From: CAWAVN01 sp963825075
GTDB lineage: Bacteria > Planctomycetota > Planctomycetia > Planctomycetales > Planctomycetaceae
Direction of reading: 5' to 3'
Assembly: GCA_963825075.1 (NCBI GenBank)
Contig: CAWGRX010000041.1
Span: forward strand, 1 to 64,000
Length of the DNA stretch: 64,000 bases
Part shown: in pieces, positions 8,715 to 17,414 of the stretch
Position numbering within the stretch: the first letter of the stretch is position 1
How the letters are laid out: each line of letters opens with the position of its first letter
Program-made: the position numbers and the translations under genes
The notes under the pieces: generated by a model
Databases searched by the model: none
Told to the model about the DNA's origin: nothing
Seen by the model: the letters and a program-made list of their open reading frames with translations, nothing else

Positions 8715-9757
8715 ACCCGCGCAATCCGCATCCGCACCGACCTTGGCCCCGAAAGCTTTGGCAACGGCTGTGGTCGAACATCGTCGATGAAGCCGTCGGC
8801 CTGTTGATCCTGCGGTTGATCTTTCACTATCGCAAGCATTCCCTCGCAGGCGGTGAGCCATTCTACGAACCGTTTGACGGCCTCTTCAGCGGGGATCTCA
8901 ACACCGTGTTCCGCCCGGAACCGCCGCGGTTGGATCTGTGGGAACACCTGCGGGAGCGAAGCGCGCGGGACGGCCGAACGGTGTGGGATTTTTCTTTTCC
9001 CAGTCCCGTTTTGACGTCCGCCCTCGAGAACGCCCAAGTGCAAGCAAGGATGTGGACCGGCGGGAAAGAACCGGCTCGGCGGTGCATCGTCGGCGTGGAC
9101 GGCGTGGTCCAACTCCATGCCAATTGGTTCGGTCAACTCGCCGATGAACTCAATCCCGCCGGCGTCGATGTGATCATGATGGACGCCCCGTTCAATTTCC
9201 GCCGCACCCCCGCGGGCTATCGGCCCGGCCAACTGATTTTGAGCGGCGACTTGGAACATCAACTCTCCGTGACCCGCCAGGCGGTGTTGGATCAATGGAC
9301 GCTCGTCAAAAATCTCCAAGCGGAAGGCCGGGAGGTCGGGTTGGTCGGCGTGAGCTTCGGCGGTTGGATGTCGCTGATGACCAGCGTGGTCGCGTCCAAT
9401 CTGGCCTCTGTCACGGCGATCGCTCCGCCCGTCGATCTGGAAAGCCTGCTCGACGAAGGCGGCACGGTCGTCCGCGCGGTGCGGCGGGGCTTGGGTCACG
9501 GCCCGCTGCCGGAGGAAACCATTCGCCGAGCGGTCAAAGCCGTCACCCCCTCGAATTGGACGCCCCGGCTCGATCCTGCCCGGATCTCTCTTCACGCGGC
9601 GGAGTTCGACCGCTTCGTCCCCACGCAGCGGATTCTCGAACTCGCCCACCGCTGGGGCGCCCGCTGCACGATGCATCCCACGGGACACATGGGCCTCACT
9701 CAGAAACCTCGCTACATCCGCCTCGCCGCCGAGGAGATCCTCAAAGGTTGGAAGTGA
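8711..9757 (+). CDS. Alpha/beta hydrolase, ABHD18-like
   Basis: 348 aa. The nucleophile elbow is GVSFGG with Ser215. A preceding strand VDVIMMDAPFNFRR and late blocks with Asp (AEFDRFVP) and His (PTGHMGLTQ) complete a plausible Ser-Asp-His triad. The N-terminal third (LLILRLIFHYRKHS, EPFYEPFDGLFSGDLN) resembles the ABHD18/DUF2048 group. Substrate is unknown; an ester or peptide is inferred from the fold. It starts inside the stop codon of the TPR gene, so the two are translationally coupled and may act together. A downstream gap of 231 bp ends the unit. Confidence 0.8.
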   Translation: MNPRNPHPHRPWPRKLWQRLWSNIVDEAVGLLILRLIFHYRKHSLAGGEPFYEPFDGLFSGDLNTVFRPEPPRLDLWEHLRERSARDGRTVWDFSFPSPVLTSALENAQVQARMWTGGKEPARRCIVGVDGVVQLHANWFGQLADELNPAGVDVIMMDAPFNFRRTPAGYRPGQLILSGDLEHQLSVTRQAVLDQWTLVKNLQAEGREVGLVGVSFGGWMSLMTSVVASNLASVTAIAPPVDLESLLDEGGTVVRAVRRGLGHGPLPEETIRRAVKAVTPSNWTPRLDPARISLHAAEFDRFVPTQRILELAHRWGARCTMHPTGHMGLTQKPRYIRLAAEEILKGWK

Positions 9758-9988
9758 ATATTGGCCGGCACGCGCTAGCGTCCGGTTTTTTCGAAAAACC
9801 TCTTTCCTCGCCGGCCGTTTCCGCTAAGATTCCTCCGTCTGGGCCCATTTCCCCTGTCTTTCCCCCCTTCCCCCTCGCACGCGGTAGTGACAGCCTCCCC
9901 GCCGAATTGTTATATTCCGAATTGACCCGACCCACCGGCGCGGGCCGTCTCCGCGCCGTCCTCTTGAAGAAGATGCGAAAGGTTTCTT

Positions 9989-10816
9989 ATGAAACGTGCA
10001 GGAATGATCGTGACAGCGCTCGCCGGCATCGGATTGCTGGCGTTTCTCCTGCAAGGCTACGCCCAGGACGCCCAAACCAAGTCCACCCCGAAAGCCGGCG
10101 AATTCAAATCCACCAAAGAAAAAGTCAGCTACGGCTTGGGAATGAGCTTTGGCAACAATATCGCCCGCAGTTTGCAAGCCCAAGGCGTGCAAGCCGACGA
10201 CGTGGATCCCGCCGCACTTGCCAAAGGCATTGAAGATGCCTTTTCAGGTGCCGAATCCCGCGTGGCCGAGAAGGACTTGAAGGCCGCTTTCGAGACCTTC
10301 CAGAAAGAATTGATCGCCAAAGCCAAGAAGCGCAAAGAAGACAAGGCCCGCGAACGCCTGAAAACCGATCCCGTCTTCAAAGCTCTGGCCGAGAAAAATG
10401 CGACAGAAGGGGCCGCGTTCCTCAAGGAAAACAAAGCCAAAGAAGGCGTCAAAACGACCGAAAGCGGTTTGCAGTACCAGGTTCTGAAACAGGGCACCGG
10501 CAGAAAGCCCAAAAAAACCGATGTCGTAAAAACCCACTACCACGGCACGTTTCCCAACGGCGAAGTCTTCGACAGTTCGGTGGAAGCCAACAAACCCGCC
10601 CCGTTCCCGGTGGGCGGCGTGATCGACGGCTGGACGGAAGCCTTGCAAATGATGCCCGTCGGCTCCAAATGGCGGTTGGTCCTGCCCTCGGAATTGGCCT
10701 ACGGCCTGAGCGGTTCCGGGAACAAAATCGGCCCGAACCAGGTGCTGGTGTTTGAGCTCGAACTCTTGAGCATCGAAACCCCCGACGCCGAGGCCAACGC
10801 CCCCGCGCAGAACTAA
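9989..10816 (+). CDS. FKBP-type peptidyl-prolyl cis-trans isomerase, exported
   Basis: 275 aa. A signal peptide or N-terminal anchor (MKRAGMIVTALAGIGLLAFLLQ) is followed by an FKBP N-terminal dimerisation domain (about 40-150: KVSYGLGMSFGNNIARSLQ, then a charged helix KKRKEDKARERLK). The C-terminal FKBP domain (about 160-265) has the usual landmarks: GLQYQVLKQGTG, HYHGTFPNGEVFDSS, VGGVIDGWTEALQMMPVGSKW and ELAYG. The layout is that of Mip/FkpA-type periplasmic foldases. The gene probably stands alone; a repeat element follows 13 bp after the stop. Confidence 0.93.
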   Translation: MKRAGMIVTALAGIGLLAFLLQGYAQDAQTKSTPKAGEFKSTKEKVSYGLGMSFGNNIARSLQAQGVQADDVDPAALAKGIEDAFSGAESRVAEKDLKAAFETFQKELIAKAKKRKEDKARERLKTDPVFKALAEKNATEGAAFLKENKAKEGVKTTESGLQYQVLKQGTGRKPKKTDVVKTHYHGTFPNGEVFDSSVEANKPAPFPVGGVIDGWTEALQMMPVGSKWRLVLPSELAYGLSGSGNKIGPNQVLVFELELLSIETPDAEANAPAQN

Positions 10817-10828
10817 AAATCGCTCGGT

Positions 10829-10930
10829 GAATAATTGTCGGATTTTTTAGCCGCAGGAGGGGCACCGCCCGCAGGGTGGTCCGCCCCGGTTCATGGAGAC
10901 AACCGGACGCTAGCGCGTTCCGGCTGATAA
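10829..10930 (+). repeat. Dispersed palindromic repeat (ATTGTCG...TTAGCCGCAGG family), long form
   Basis: It begins GAATAATTGTCGGATTTTTT, then AGCCGCAGG, and continues through GCAGGGTGGTCCGCCCCGGTT to ACCGGACGCTAGCGCG. The same blocks occur in order, with small changes, at 17953-18033 and in inverted orientation at 26211-26281. All copies lie in intergenic gaps. It ends where the cassette-like unit (GTTAGGC at 10934) begins. Confidence 0.75.
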
Positions 10931-10933
10931 TTG

Positions 10934-11557
10934 GTTAGGCAACCACTCATTTACAAGGAGGTTTAGAATGTTTCAATGTATTTGTGCCTGCGTCACTTCG
11001 CTTCTGTTGTTTTCGATTGTACATGCTGAAGCGCCGTCAGACGACAATCCAAGTCTCAAAGGCCGGTGGCAACTTGTTTCACTTGTTCAGGATGAGCAAG
11101 CAGCCTCTGCGAAGCAACTTAAAGGTGCCTATGTCGATGTTACGGATGATCTCATGGTGTTTCACGTTCCCTCGAAGCCGAAGTTCCCCGATCTCCACAT
11201 CAAGTATGAGTTTGGGCCAGAAGGGATCGATATGCAGATGACCGACAGTCGCGATCTGGATTACAGCGGCCCGCCAATCTACGGAAATTGGAGTTACAAA
11301 GATGGTCAATTTATGTTCGCACATTTTGATACAGACGACGTGAAAGCTCGACCTCCCGTAGCTCCCGCGAAGTCGGTCATTTATTACAAGCTGAAACGTG
11401 AACTGGCAAGGAAGAAACACACTAAGCGTCGAAAATGAGCAGTATCCCATGCCTAACAAGGCGCTCAACCTGACCCGGTGTTGCCGGGCGGGCGTTTAGG
11501 GTAAAATCTACTGTTCTTCTGCCCGGCAACACCGGGCAGGTTCGCTTGGTCGATAGT
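10934..11557 (+). mobile_element. Possible integron-type gene cassette (one gene plus degenerate attC)
   Basis: GTTAGGC at 10934-10940 fits the cassette boundary GTTRRRY. The gene stops at 11438, and GCCTAAC (RYYYAAC) follows at 11451-11457, continuing AAGGCGCTCAACC much like the left end of environmental attC sites. Then comes a 20-bp near-perfect inverted repeat (CCTGACCCGGTGTTGCCGGGC at 11469-11489; right arm 11521-11540) and GCTTGGTCGATAG, where an attC would normally read GCTTGGTCGTTAGGC. The right core is therefore degenerate. No integrase gene is in the window. This is inference from site architecture and needs an attC covariance search. Confidence 0.45.
10968..11438 (+). CDS. Small secreted protein, TIGR03067-like
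   Basis: 156 aa. A signal peptide (CACVTSLLLFSIVHAEA) is followed by a compact domain with SLKGRWQLVSLVQDEQ near the start and GNWSYKDGQFMF later, the lipocalin-like pattern of the TIGR03067 family that is expanded in planctomycetes. Function is unknown. The RBS is excellent (AAGGAGG, 8 bases before ATG). The gene is visibly AT-richer, with more A/T third positions than its neighbours, and sits between GTTAGGC and an attC-like hairpin, so it may have been acquired as a gene cassette. Family assignment is moderate; that it is a real gene is nearly certain. Confidence 0.8.
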   Translation: MFQCICACVTSLLLFSIVHAEAPSDDNPSLKGRWQLVSLVQDEQAASAKQLKGAYVDVTDDLMVFHVPSKPKFPDLHIKYEFGPEGIDMQMTDSRDLDYSGPPIYGNWSYKDGQFMFAHFDTDDVKARPPVAPAKSVIYYKLKRELARKKHTKRRK

Positions 11558-11651
11558 TTTCCCCCAAAACCGTCCTAAAGCTGAAGAATCCCCCAGCTCG
11601 AATCGTAAGAGCCAATCGGGGCGATCTGCCGTTTAATCTGAGACACCCGAT

Positions 11652-11686
11652 AGCCCAGGATTGCGGACCGTTCCGCATCCTGGGCT
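11652..11686 (+). promoter_or_regulatory. Hairpin in the alaS leader
   Basis: AGCCCAGGATTGCGG (11652-11666) pairs with CCGCATCCTGGGCT (11673-11686) with a single bulged base and a 6-base loop. It lies about 105 bp before the alaS start. There is no T-run, so it is not a simple terminator. It could be an RNA leader element or another extragenic palindrome. Confidence 0.4.
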
Positions 11687-11792
11687 TCCCTTCATATCCG
11701 GAGGGAATTTGTGTCAAATAGTCGCCGATCGCTCTGGGATTGGGAGCACTCGACAACACATTCGGATCTAAAAACCCTCGAAAGCTAAAACC

Positions 11793-14421
11793 ATGAAAAC
11801 CGACGAACTGCGGGAAAAGTATCTTTCGTTTTTTGAATCCAAAGGCTGCGTCCGCCGGCCCAGCGATGTGCTCGTGCCCAAAGACGACAAAACCGTGCTG
11901 TTCACGCCCGCCGGGATGAACCAGTTCAAAAACCAGTTCCTAGGCATCGGCAAACTGGAGTTCTCGCGGGCCACCACCTGCCAGAAATGCCTCCGCACCG
12001 GCGACATCGCCAACGTCGGCGTGACGGCTTATCACCACACGTTTTTTGAGATGCTCGGCAATTTTTCCTTCGGCGATTACTTCAAAAAAGAAGCCATCCA
12101 CTGGGCCTGGGAATTTCTGACCGACAAAAACTGGCTCGGCCTCGATCCCGAAAGGCTCTCCGTCACCGTCTATCTCGACGATGACGAGGCCTACAACATC
12201 TGGCACAACGAAATCAAACTCCCCGCCGATCGCATCCACCGCGAAGGCGAAGAAGAAAACTTCTGGCCGGCCTCGGCTCCGTCCCAAGGGCCCGACGGCG
12301 TCTGCGGACCGTGCAGCGAAATCTATTACCACCCTCCGAACGGCGGCAAAGCGGTGGAGATTTGGAACCTCGTCTTCACGCAATATAACCGCGTGGGCGA
12401 TCCGCCGGACAACCTCCGCCCGCTGCCCAAGAAAGAACATCGACACCGGCATGGGCCTCGAACGCACCGCCTCCGTCCTGCAAGGCGTCAAAAGCAATTT
12501 CGAGATCGACATTCTGAAGCCCCTCTGCAACGCCGCCGGGGATGCTGTGGGCGTGAAGTATCAATTCGACAGTCCCCAGGGCCGGCCGCTCCGCCGCATC
12601 GCCGACCACGTGCGGGCCGTCACGTTCTGTATCCACGAAGGCATCGTCCCGGACAAGCAGGAAGAAAACTACGTCGTCCGCCAACTCCTCCGCCGGGCTT
12701 TGCTCGAAGGTTTTCTGTTGGGTCAAAGCGACCCATTTTTGTATAAACTCGTCCCCGCCGTCGTGGATGTGATGAAACCCGCTTACCCCGAACTCGCCGA
12801 GACCGTCGATTCCGTGCAGGGCACCATCAAGGAAGAAGAATCCCAGTTCCTGGGCACGATCGAGCGTGGCCTGGATCGGTTTGAAAAATGCGTCGAGAAA
12901 GCCCAAGCTTCCGGCGTTTCTAAAATCTCCGGCGAGGACGCTTTTACATTGCACACGCAAGAAGGCTTCTTGATCGAACTCACCGAAGCGATGGCCGCCA
13001 AGCGGAATTTGGACGTCGATCGCAAAAAATTCTCGAAGCTCTTGGAAGGCCATCGAACCATCAGCAGCAGCGAAGGCTATATGGATTCGGTGATGGCCGA
13101 GGGGCCGCTGGATGCGATTCGCAAAACCTCCGGCGGCACGGAGTTTCTCGGTTACGATGTCACCGAAGCCGAGGCCGAAATCGTGGGCATCATCGCCGAG
13201 AAACAGCTTGTCGAAGAACTCACCGAAGTCGGCCACGATTCCCCCGTGGGCGTCGTGTTGGACCGCACGCCGTTTTATGGCGAAGCCGGCGGACAGGTCG
13301 GCGACGTGGGCACGCTGTCCGGCAAAGGCTTTAAGTTTCAAGTCCTCGACACCCAAAAAGACGGCGACCTCGTCCTCCACATCGGGCATCTGAAAACCGG
13401 CAGCTTCAAGCTCGGGGCCAAGGTGAAGGCCATCGTGGAAGGCGATCGCCGGGCGGGGATTCGCCGGGCGCACTCGGCCACGCATCTCTTGCATCATGCC
13501 TTGCATCAGGTCGTCGGCGAGAAAGCCACGCAGCGCGGCTCCAAGGTGGAAAACGACCGCCTGCGGTTTGACTTCGCCCACAAACGGGCCCTCACCAAAC
13601 AGGAAATCGAACGGGTCGAGGACATTATCAACTCCCGCATCGCAGAGGGTTCGCCGATCACGACCGCCGTGATGGACTTAGGCGAAGCCAAGAAGCTCGG
13701 GGCGATGGCTCTGTTCGGCGAGAAGTACGGCGACCGCGTTCGCGTGGTGACGATGGGCGAATACAGCCGGGAGTTCTGCGGCGGCACGCACCTCACGAAC
13801 ACCGGGCAAGTCGGCCTCTGCAAAATCATCAGCGAAGAACCCGTGGCCAAGGGCGTGCGGCGGATTCAGGCCCTCACCGGCAAACAGGCCCTCCACAAAA
13901 TCCGCGAGACGGAAGAATTGCTGCAGGAACTGGTGGGGCTATTAAAAACCCCGCAGCCGCAGGACTTGCCCCGCCGCGTGGAGACGCTGCAAAACGAACT
14001 CAAGGACGCCAAGCGCGAACTCGCCAAAGAGACGCTCAAGTCCGTCAGCGGACAGGTGGACGAGTTGATCGAGCAGGCCGAGGAGGTGGAAGGCGTCAAG
14101 ATCATCACGCACATCGCGAAGGGCGCCACGCGGGAGACCCTCCGCGACTTCGCCGACCAACTCCGCAGTAAAGGCGGCCCCGCCGCGATCCTGTTAGGCT
14201 GCGAAATCGAAGGCAAAGTGGCCCTGTTAGCCGCCGTCAGTAAGGAACTCATCCAGCGCGGCGTCACCGCCAACGACTGCATCAAAGCCGCCGCCAAACC
14301 CGTCGCCGGCGGCGGCGGCGGCCGCCCGGATCTCGCAGAAGCCGGCGGCAAAAACCCCGCGGGTTTGCCCGAAGCGATGAAAGCCGCCGCGGAGTTCTAC
14401 CGCGGGAAGCTCAAAACCTAA
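11793..14421 (+). CDS. alaS: Alanyl-tRNA synthetase, interrupted by a one-base frameshift
   Basis: Charges tRNA-Ala in the cytoplasm. The start MKTDELREKYLSFFESKGC and GNFSFGDYFKKEAI are class II catalytic-core landmarks. The editing and C-terminal parts carry HSATHLLHHAL (HxxxH zinc site), EFCGGTHL (third and fourth ligands) and a Gly-rich C-Ala domain (GGGGGRPDLAEAGG). The frame breaks at about 12431-12435: CCCAAGAAAGAACATC has one extra A relative to the expected PKKNIDTGMGLER. The first frame runs on to 12746 out of register; the rest of the protein lies in the next frame. Repaired length is 875 aa, normal for the family. Since the enzyme is essential, a sequencing error is more likely than a true pseudogene. 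Confidence 0.93.
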
Positions 14422-14562
14422 AAGGCGAGCGGGGGGCGTAAGCCCGCGTAAGCCCCCTGGTCATTTTGGAGAGAGAAATCGTCAGAATGCACAAGTCGCG
14501 TAGGCTCGGTTGTGCCAATCTTCGAGGATTTCAGTCGCGGAGCCAGCCGACAAAGCCGGCGG
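14422..14562. other. Intergenic sequence between alaS and the 159-bp element
   Basis: Nothing coding is recognised. Together with the element at 14563-14721 and 14722-14825 it forms a gap of about 400 bp with no supported gene. Confidence 0.5.
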
Positions 14563-14721
14563 GGTGGCTGGGGTCAAATTGCCGAAGTCGGTTTTTTTGT
14601 GAGTCAGCGTGAACGGCAATTTGCCCCCAGAGGGTGGATGCGGCAGAGATCTGGGGGCAGATTGTCGATGAAGGCCGACTTCTATTCCACATCATTCCCC
14701 GATAATCTGACCCCAGCCACC
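14563..14721. repeat. 159-bp inverted-repeat element, copy 1
   Basis: Bounded by 18-bp terminal inverted repeats (left GGTGGCTGGGGTCAAATT; right AATCTGACCCCAGCCACC) with one mismatch. A second nested inverted pair (CAATTTGCCCCCAGA with TCTGGGGGCAGATTG) lies inside, so the whole unit can fold into a long structured hairpin. An almost identical copy of equal length is at 16639-16797. No coding capacity is apparent. It fits a MITE or a REP/BIME-type element mobilised in trans. Confidence 0.85.
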
Positions 14722-14825
14722 CCGGCCGCCGCCGATGCCGTAGGTGGTTTTGTTCCAACTGGCGTAAGTCAACGTGGTGCGCTCCCGTAGGCTAACTAAC
14801 TAGTAGATTCGATCTGGACGGACCA

Positions 14826-15137
14826 CTAGTCGCTCGGTATGTCAACAGTCTCAAATTCATATGGAAAAAGATAGTCCCCCCACGGCATGCCTAAGTTTCT
14901 CGGCACGTATTTGAGAGATCGGTGGTTGGGTCTCCCTTCTTCGCCGCCATGCTGCAAACCCAACGCGCATAGCTTTTTCCGACCCTCATCACTAAGCTTC
15001 GTCCGTAAAATACTGATTTCGTCCAATGCCTTGAATCGGGCAAACTTTGCAATGGCTTCGTCGGTTACAGACGTGTCGTCCATGTTCAACACTTTATTAA
15101 AATACAATCGCAAAGTGATCTCATTTTGTTGAATCAT
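14826..15137 (-). CDS. Small leucine-rich-repeat-like protein or gene remnant
   Basis: 103 aa. The middle reads DDTSVTDEAIAKFARFKAL followed by EISILRTKLSDEGRKKL, the TDEGL...L...L..TxVTDEG pattern of planctomycete LRR-type proteins, so the frame is probably real protein. No signal peptide is visible. An overlapping upstream minus-strand frame (15121-15366) ends with a hydrophobic segment (VAIFVLAVSIVIFG) and RANRLRRKS, and could be a broken-off N-terminus, but it lies antisense to the MFS gene start. The unit sits beside a mobile-looking repeat and is probably a fragment. Function unknown. Confidence 0.5.
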   Translation of the reverse strand: MIQQNEITLRLYFNKVLNMDDTSVTDEAIAKFARFKALDEISILRTKLSDEGRKKLCALGLQHGGEEGRPNHRSLKYVPRNLGMPWGDYLFPYEFETVDIPSD

Positions 15138-15181
15138 TCGATTTTCTTCTCAACCGATTTGCACGAAAAGTGCGGCCAAAT

Positions 15182-16522
15182 ATGACGATGGAAACCGCTA
15201 GTACGAAGATAGCGACCCCCGAGCCTCCCCCTCCGGCCCAACGAACACGTTTGCAGGACTTTGCGTTCCTGTCCGGGCTCATTATCGCAGGAGAAGCTGC
15301 GTTCACTCTGCGGTATTCTTCCTTGCGGGTAATGGAAAACACCGCTCTGGACGTGTTTGGCTTCACGGATTTGCAGCTAGGCTATGCCAAGGCGACCTAC
15401 GGCATTTTGCAGATGCTGTCTTTCCTACCGGGCGGCTTGCTCGCCGACAAATTTTCGGCTCGTCGATTGCTCAGCCTCTCGCTGATTGTGACCTCAATTG
15501 GTGGTTTCTATTATGCGACGATTCCCACTTTGACTGGGCTTTGCGCCTTGTTCGCGTTTTTTGGGCTTACGAACGAAATGCTGCTGTGGAGTGCGCTGAT
15601 TCGAGCCACGCGCGAATGGGGCGGAGAACACCGGCAAGGGGAAGCATATGGCCTATTGGACGGTGGGCGGGGGCTTCTCGGCGCTTTGATGGTCACCGTG
15701 GCGGTCTTGTTGTTTGGCTGGGTCATGGGAGACGTGGAATCCCGAACCGATGCCGATCGACGGGCCGCGGTCCAAGCCGTGATCTTGTTTTACACGGCCA
15801 TCACATTCCTGGCCGGTATCGCCGTTTGGTTTCTCGTCCCCGAATCCCCGGGAGAATCCCATACGCGAGAGTTTGGCGAAAGCGCAGAAAGCCATTTGGT
15901 CAAAGTTCTCAAATTGCCGACGGTGTGGGTCCAGGCCTTCATCATCATCTGTGCTTATGTTTGCTTTCGCATCGTCGATTACTATTCGCGGTTTGCCGCT
16001 CAAGGCTTCGGCGTGGGAGCGGTCAATGCCGCCAACATGGCGGCGGTCGCCCTTTGGGTGCGGCCCTTTGCGGCAATCGCGGCCGGATTTCTGGGGGACC
16101 GCTTTCGCGCTTCCCTAATGATTGCGGTCTGCTTCTTGATTACAGCACTCGGTTACGTCTCCTTCATTTTTTCGCCCCCAGAATCCGCGGGGCAAATCAT
16201 GTTATATCTGAACGTCGTCGTAACCTGCCTTGGAATTTTTGGGCTGCGGGGTTTGTATCATGCCTTGTTTGCCGAGGGACACGTTCCCAAACTCTACACG
16301 GGAACGGCGGTGGGATTTGTTTCGCTTGTTGGTTTTACCCCGGACACCTTCGTTCCGATTGTCGTCGGAAACATCCTCGGCAAGGAACCCGGCTTTATAG
16401 AATTTCGCCACGTGTTCTTCTTCGCGCTGGCGTTTGCCGTTGTGGGTTTCGTTTTGTCACTTCTCTTCTATCAGTTGGCAAAACGTGCGAGTCGCGCGAC
16501 GGCTAATCCGGAAGTTGGATAA
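15182..16522 (+). CDS. Major facilitator superfamily transporter
   Basis: About 446 aa with roughly 12 hydrophobic segments: FLSGLIIAGEAAFTLRYSSL first, then the pair around GILQMLSFLPGGLLADKFSARRLL, whose GGLLADKFSARR is the conserved MFS loop 2-3 motif. A central loop (ESPGESHTREFGESAESH) separates two six-helix halves, and the second half repeats the loop as GFLGDRFRASL. Substrate is not evident. A GTG at 15170 and ATGs at 15182 and 15188 are all in frame with no clear Shine-Dalgarno; I chose 15182. Neighbours are repeats and remnants, giving no functional context. Confidence 0.85.
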   Translation: MTMETASTKIATPEPPPPAQRTRLQDFAFLSGLIIAGEAAFTLRYSSLRVMENTALDVFGFTDLQLGYAKATYGILQMLSFLPGGLLADKFSARRLLSLSLIVTSIGGFYYATIPTLTGLCALFAFFGLTNEMLLWSALIRATREWGGEHRQGEAYGLLDGGRGLLGALMVTVAVLLFGWVMGDVESRTDADRRAAVQAVILFYTAITFLAGIAVWFLVPESPGESHTREFGESAESHLVKVLKLPTVWVQAFIIICAYVCFRIVDYYSRFAAQGFGVGAVNAANMAAVALWVRPFAAIAAGFLGDRFRASLMIAVCFLITALGYVSFIFSPPESAGQIMLYLNVVVTCLGIFGLRGLYHALFAEGHVPKLYTGTAVGFVSLVGFTPDTFVPIVVGNILGKEPGFIEFRHVFFFALAFAVVGFVLSLLFYQLAKRASRATANPEVG

Positions 16523-16638
16523 TTCGGCGAGCGCCGTGCCGTATGTCGTCGATTCGGTCGCCTTTTGGGAGTTCCAAAGTTTGTTTCGAGAATTTGGTTG
16601 CCGCGACCCGCAGTTCCAAACATCGAAATGCACGGCAG

Positions 16639-16797
16639 GGTGGCTGGGGTCAAATTGCCGAAGTCGGTTCTTTTGTGAGTCAGCGTGAACGGCAATTTGC
16701 CCCCAGAGGGTGGATGCGGCAGAGATCTGGGGGCAGATTGTCGTCGAAGGCCGACTTCTATTCCACATCATTCCCCGAAAATCTGACCCCAGCCACC
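16639..16797. repeat. 159-bp inverted-repeat element, copy 2
   Basis: Same length and the same terminal and nested inverted repeats as 14563-14721, with only a few base differences (for example CTTTTGTGAG for TTTTTGTGAG, and CCCCGAAAATCTG for CCCCGATAATCTG). A solitary end, CTGACCCCAGCCACGCC, is at 17278-17294. Confidence 0.85.
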
Positions 16798-16858
16798 GCG
16801 CCGCGCTTGAAAACACTCGCCATCAATTTGTCTTTCGTCTAGGGAGTTGTCCTGCTTG

Positions 16859-17191
16859 TTAAAACAACCAAAGAGCAAATATGAAAAGGAGGTAAAGAAT
16901 ACAAGTTGCCACCCAGATCGTGACCCACATTTCTGCTTGATCGAAAGCCTTTCGAGCACCCAGCGTTCCCGTCTGAGAGACAACGAGGAAACGCCCCCGC
17001 TCGATTTTGAGATCATTTTCCCCGGTGACCTTTCCGATCACGACCACGCTATCCCCAACTTGGATCACGCTTTCCGAATAAGTCGCGTAGGGCCGGCTGT
17101 GCCGGCCTTTGAGGGTTTCGATGGCGGAGACGCCCGCGCTGCCGGCCCTATTCACTTCGGAGGAAAAAGCATGAACGTCACCAGAGAACAA
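16859..17191 (-). pseudogene. Remnant of a GIDE-domain (E3 ligase-like) membrane protein
   Basis: 110 aa. YSESVIQVGDSVVVIGKVTG, then RFLVVSQTGTLGARKA and a final membrane helix (WVTIWVATCILYLLFIFALWLF), match the C-terminal end of bacterial GIDE/MULAN-like proteins, where the pattern is E.v...G..v.vlG......l.iS.......a followed by a helix. Everything upstream, where the longer family members have another helix and most of the domain, is missing and replaced by GCCGGC-rich repeat sequence. It is therefore probably a truncated gene, although translation from the ATG at 17191 is possible. Confidence 0.5.
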
Positions 17192-17277
17192 CTCGAGGCC
17201 GCAGGGCCGTAGGCCGTAGGGCAGGCTCCTGCCTGCCGATTCCGTCGCCGCTGGATTCGGATGCCCGTTGCGGCAGC

Positions 17278-17294
17278 CTGACCCCAGCCACGCC
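17278..17294. repeat. Solitary end of the 159-bp element
   Basis: CTGACCCCAGCCACGCC matches the right terminal inverted repeat of the elements at 14563 and 16639, without the rest of the unit. Confidence 0.5.
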
Positions 17295-17325
17295 GTCGTG
17301 GAGCTTGGGGACGAGGGGTGGAAAG

Positions 17326-17391
17326 GAGCCGCGCACGAAGTAAGCGGTTGGGTTTACTGTCATCGGATTCTCGCTTGCTTCGTGCGCGGCT
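17326..17391. repeat. GCGCACGAAGTAAGCGG inverted repeat (possible bidirectional terminator)
   Basis: GCCGCGCACGAAGTAAGCGG at 17328-17347 faces its imperfect inverse at 17372-17391 (CGCTTGCTTCGTGCGCGGCT) across a 24-base loop, followed by TGTCTTTCTTTTTC. It belongs to the family found four times at 24772-24907. It lies just beyond the 3' end of the flavin reductase. Confidence 0.7.
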
Positions 17392-17414
17392 GTCTTTCTT
17401 TTTCGATACCCAGC

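Noticed and set aside
12425..12440. Programmed frameshifting in alaS
   Set aside because: No stimulator is visible, and four other genes have similar single breaks, so a sequencing or assembly indel is more economical.
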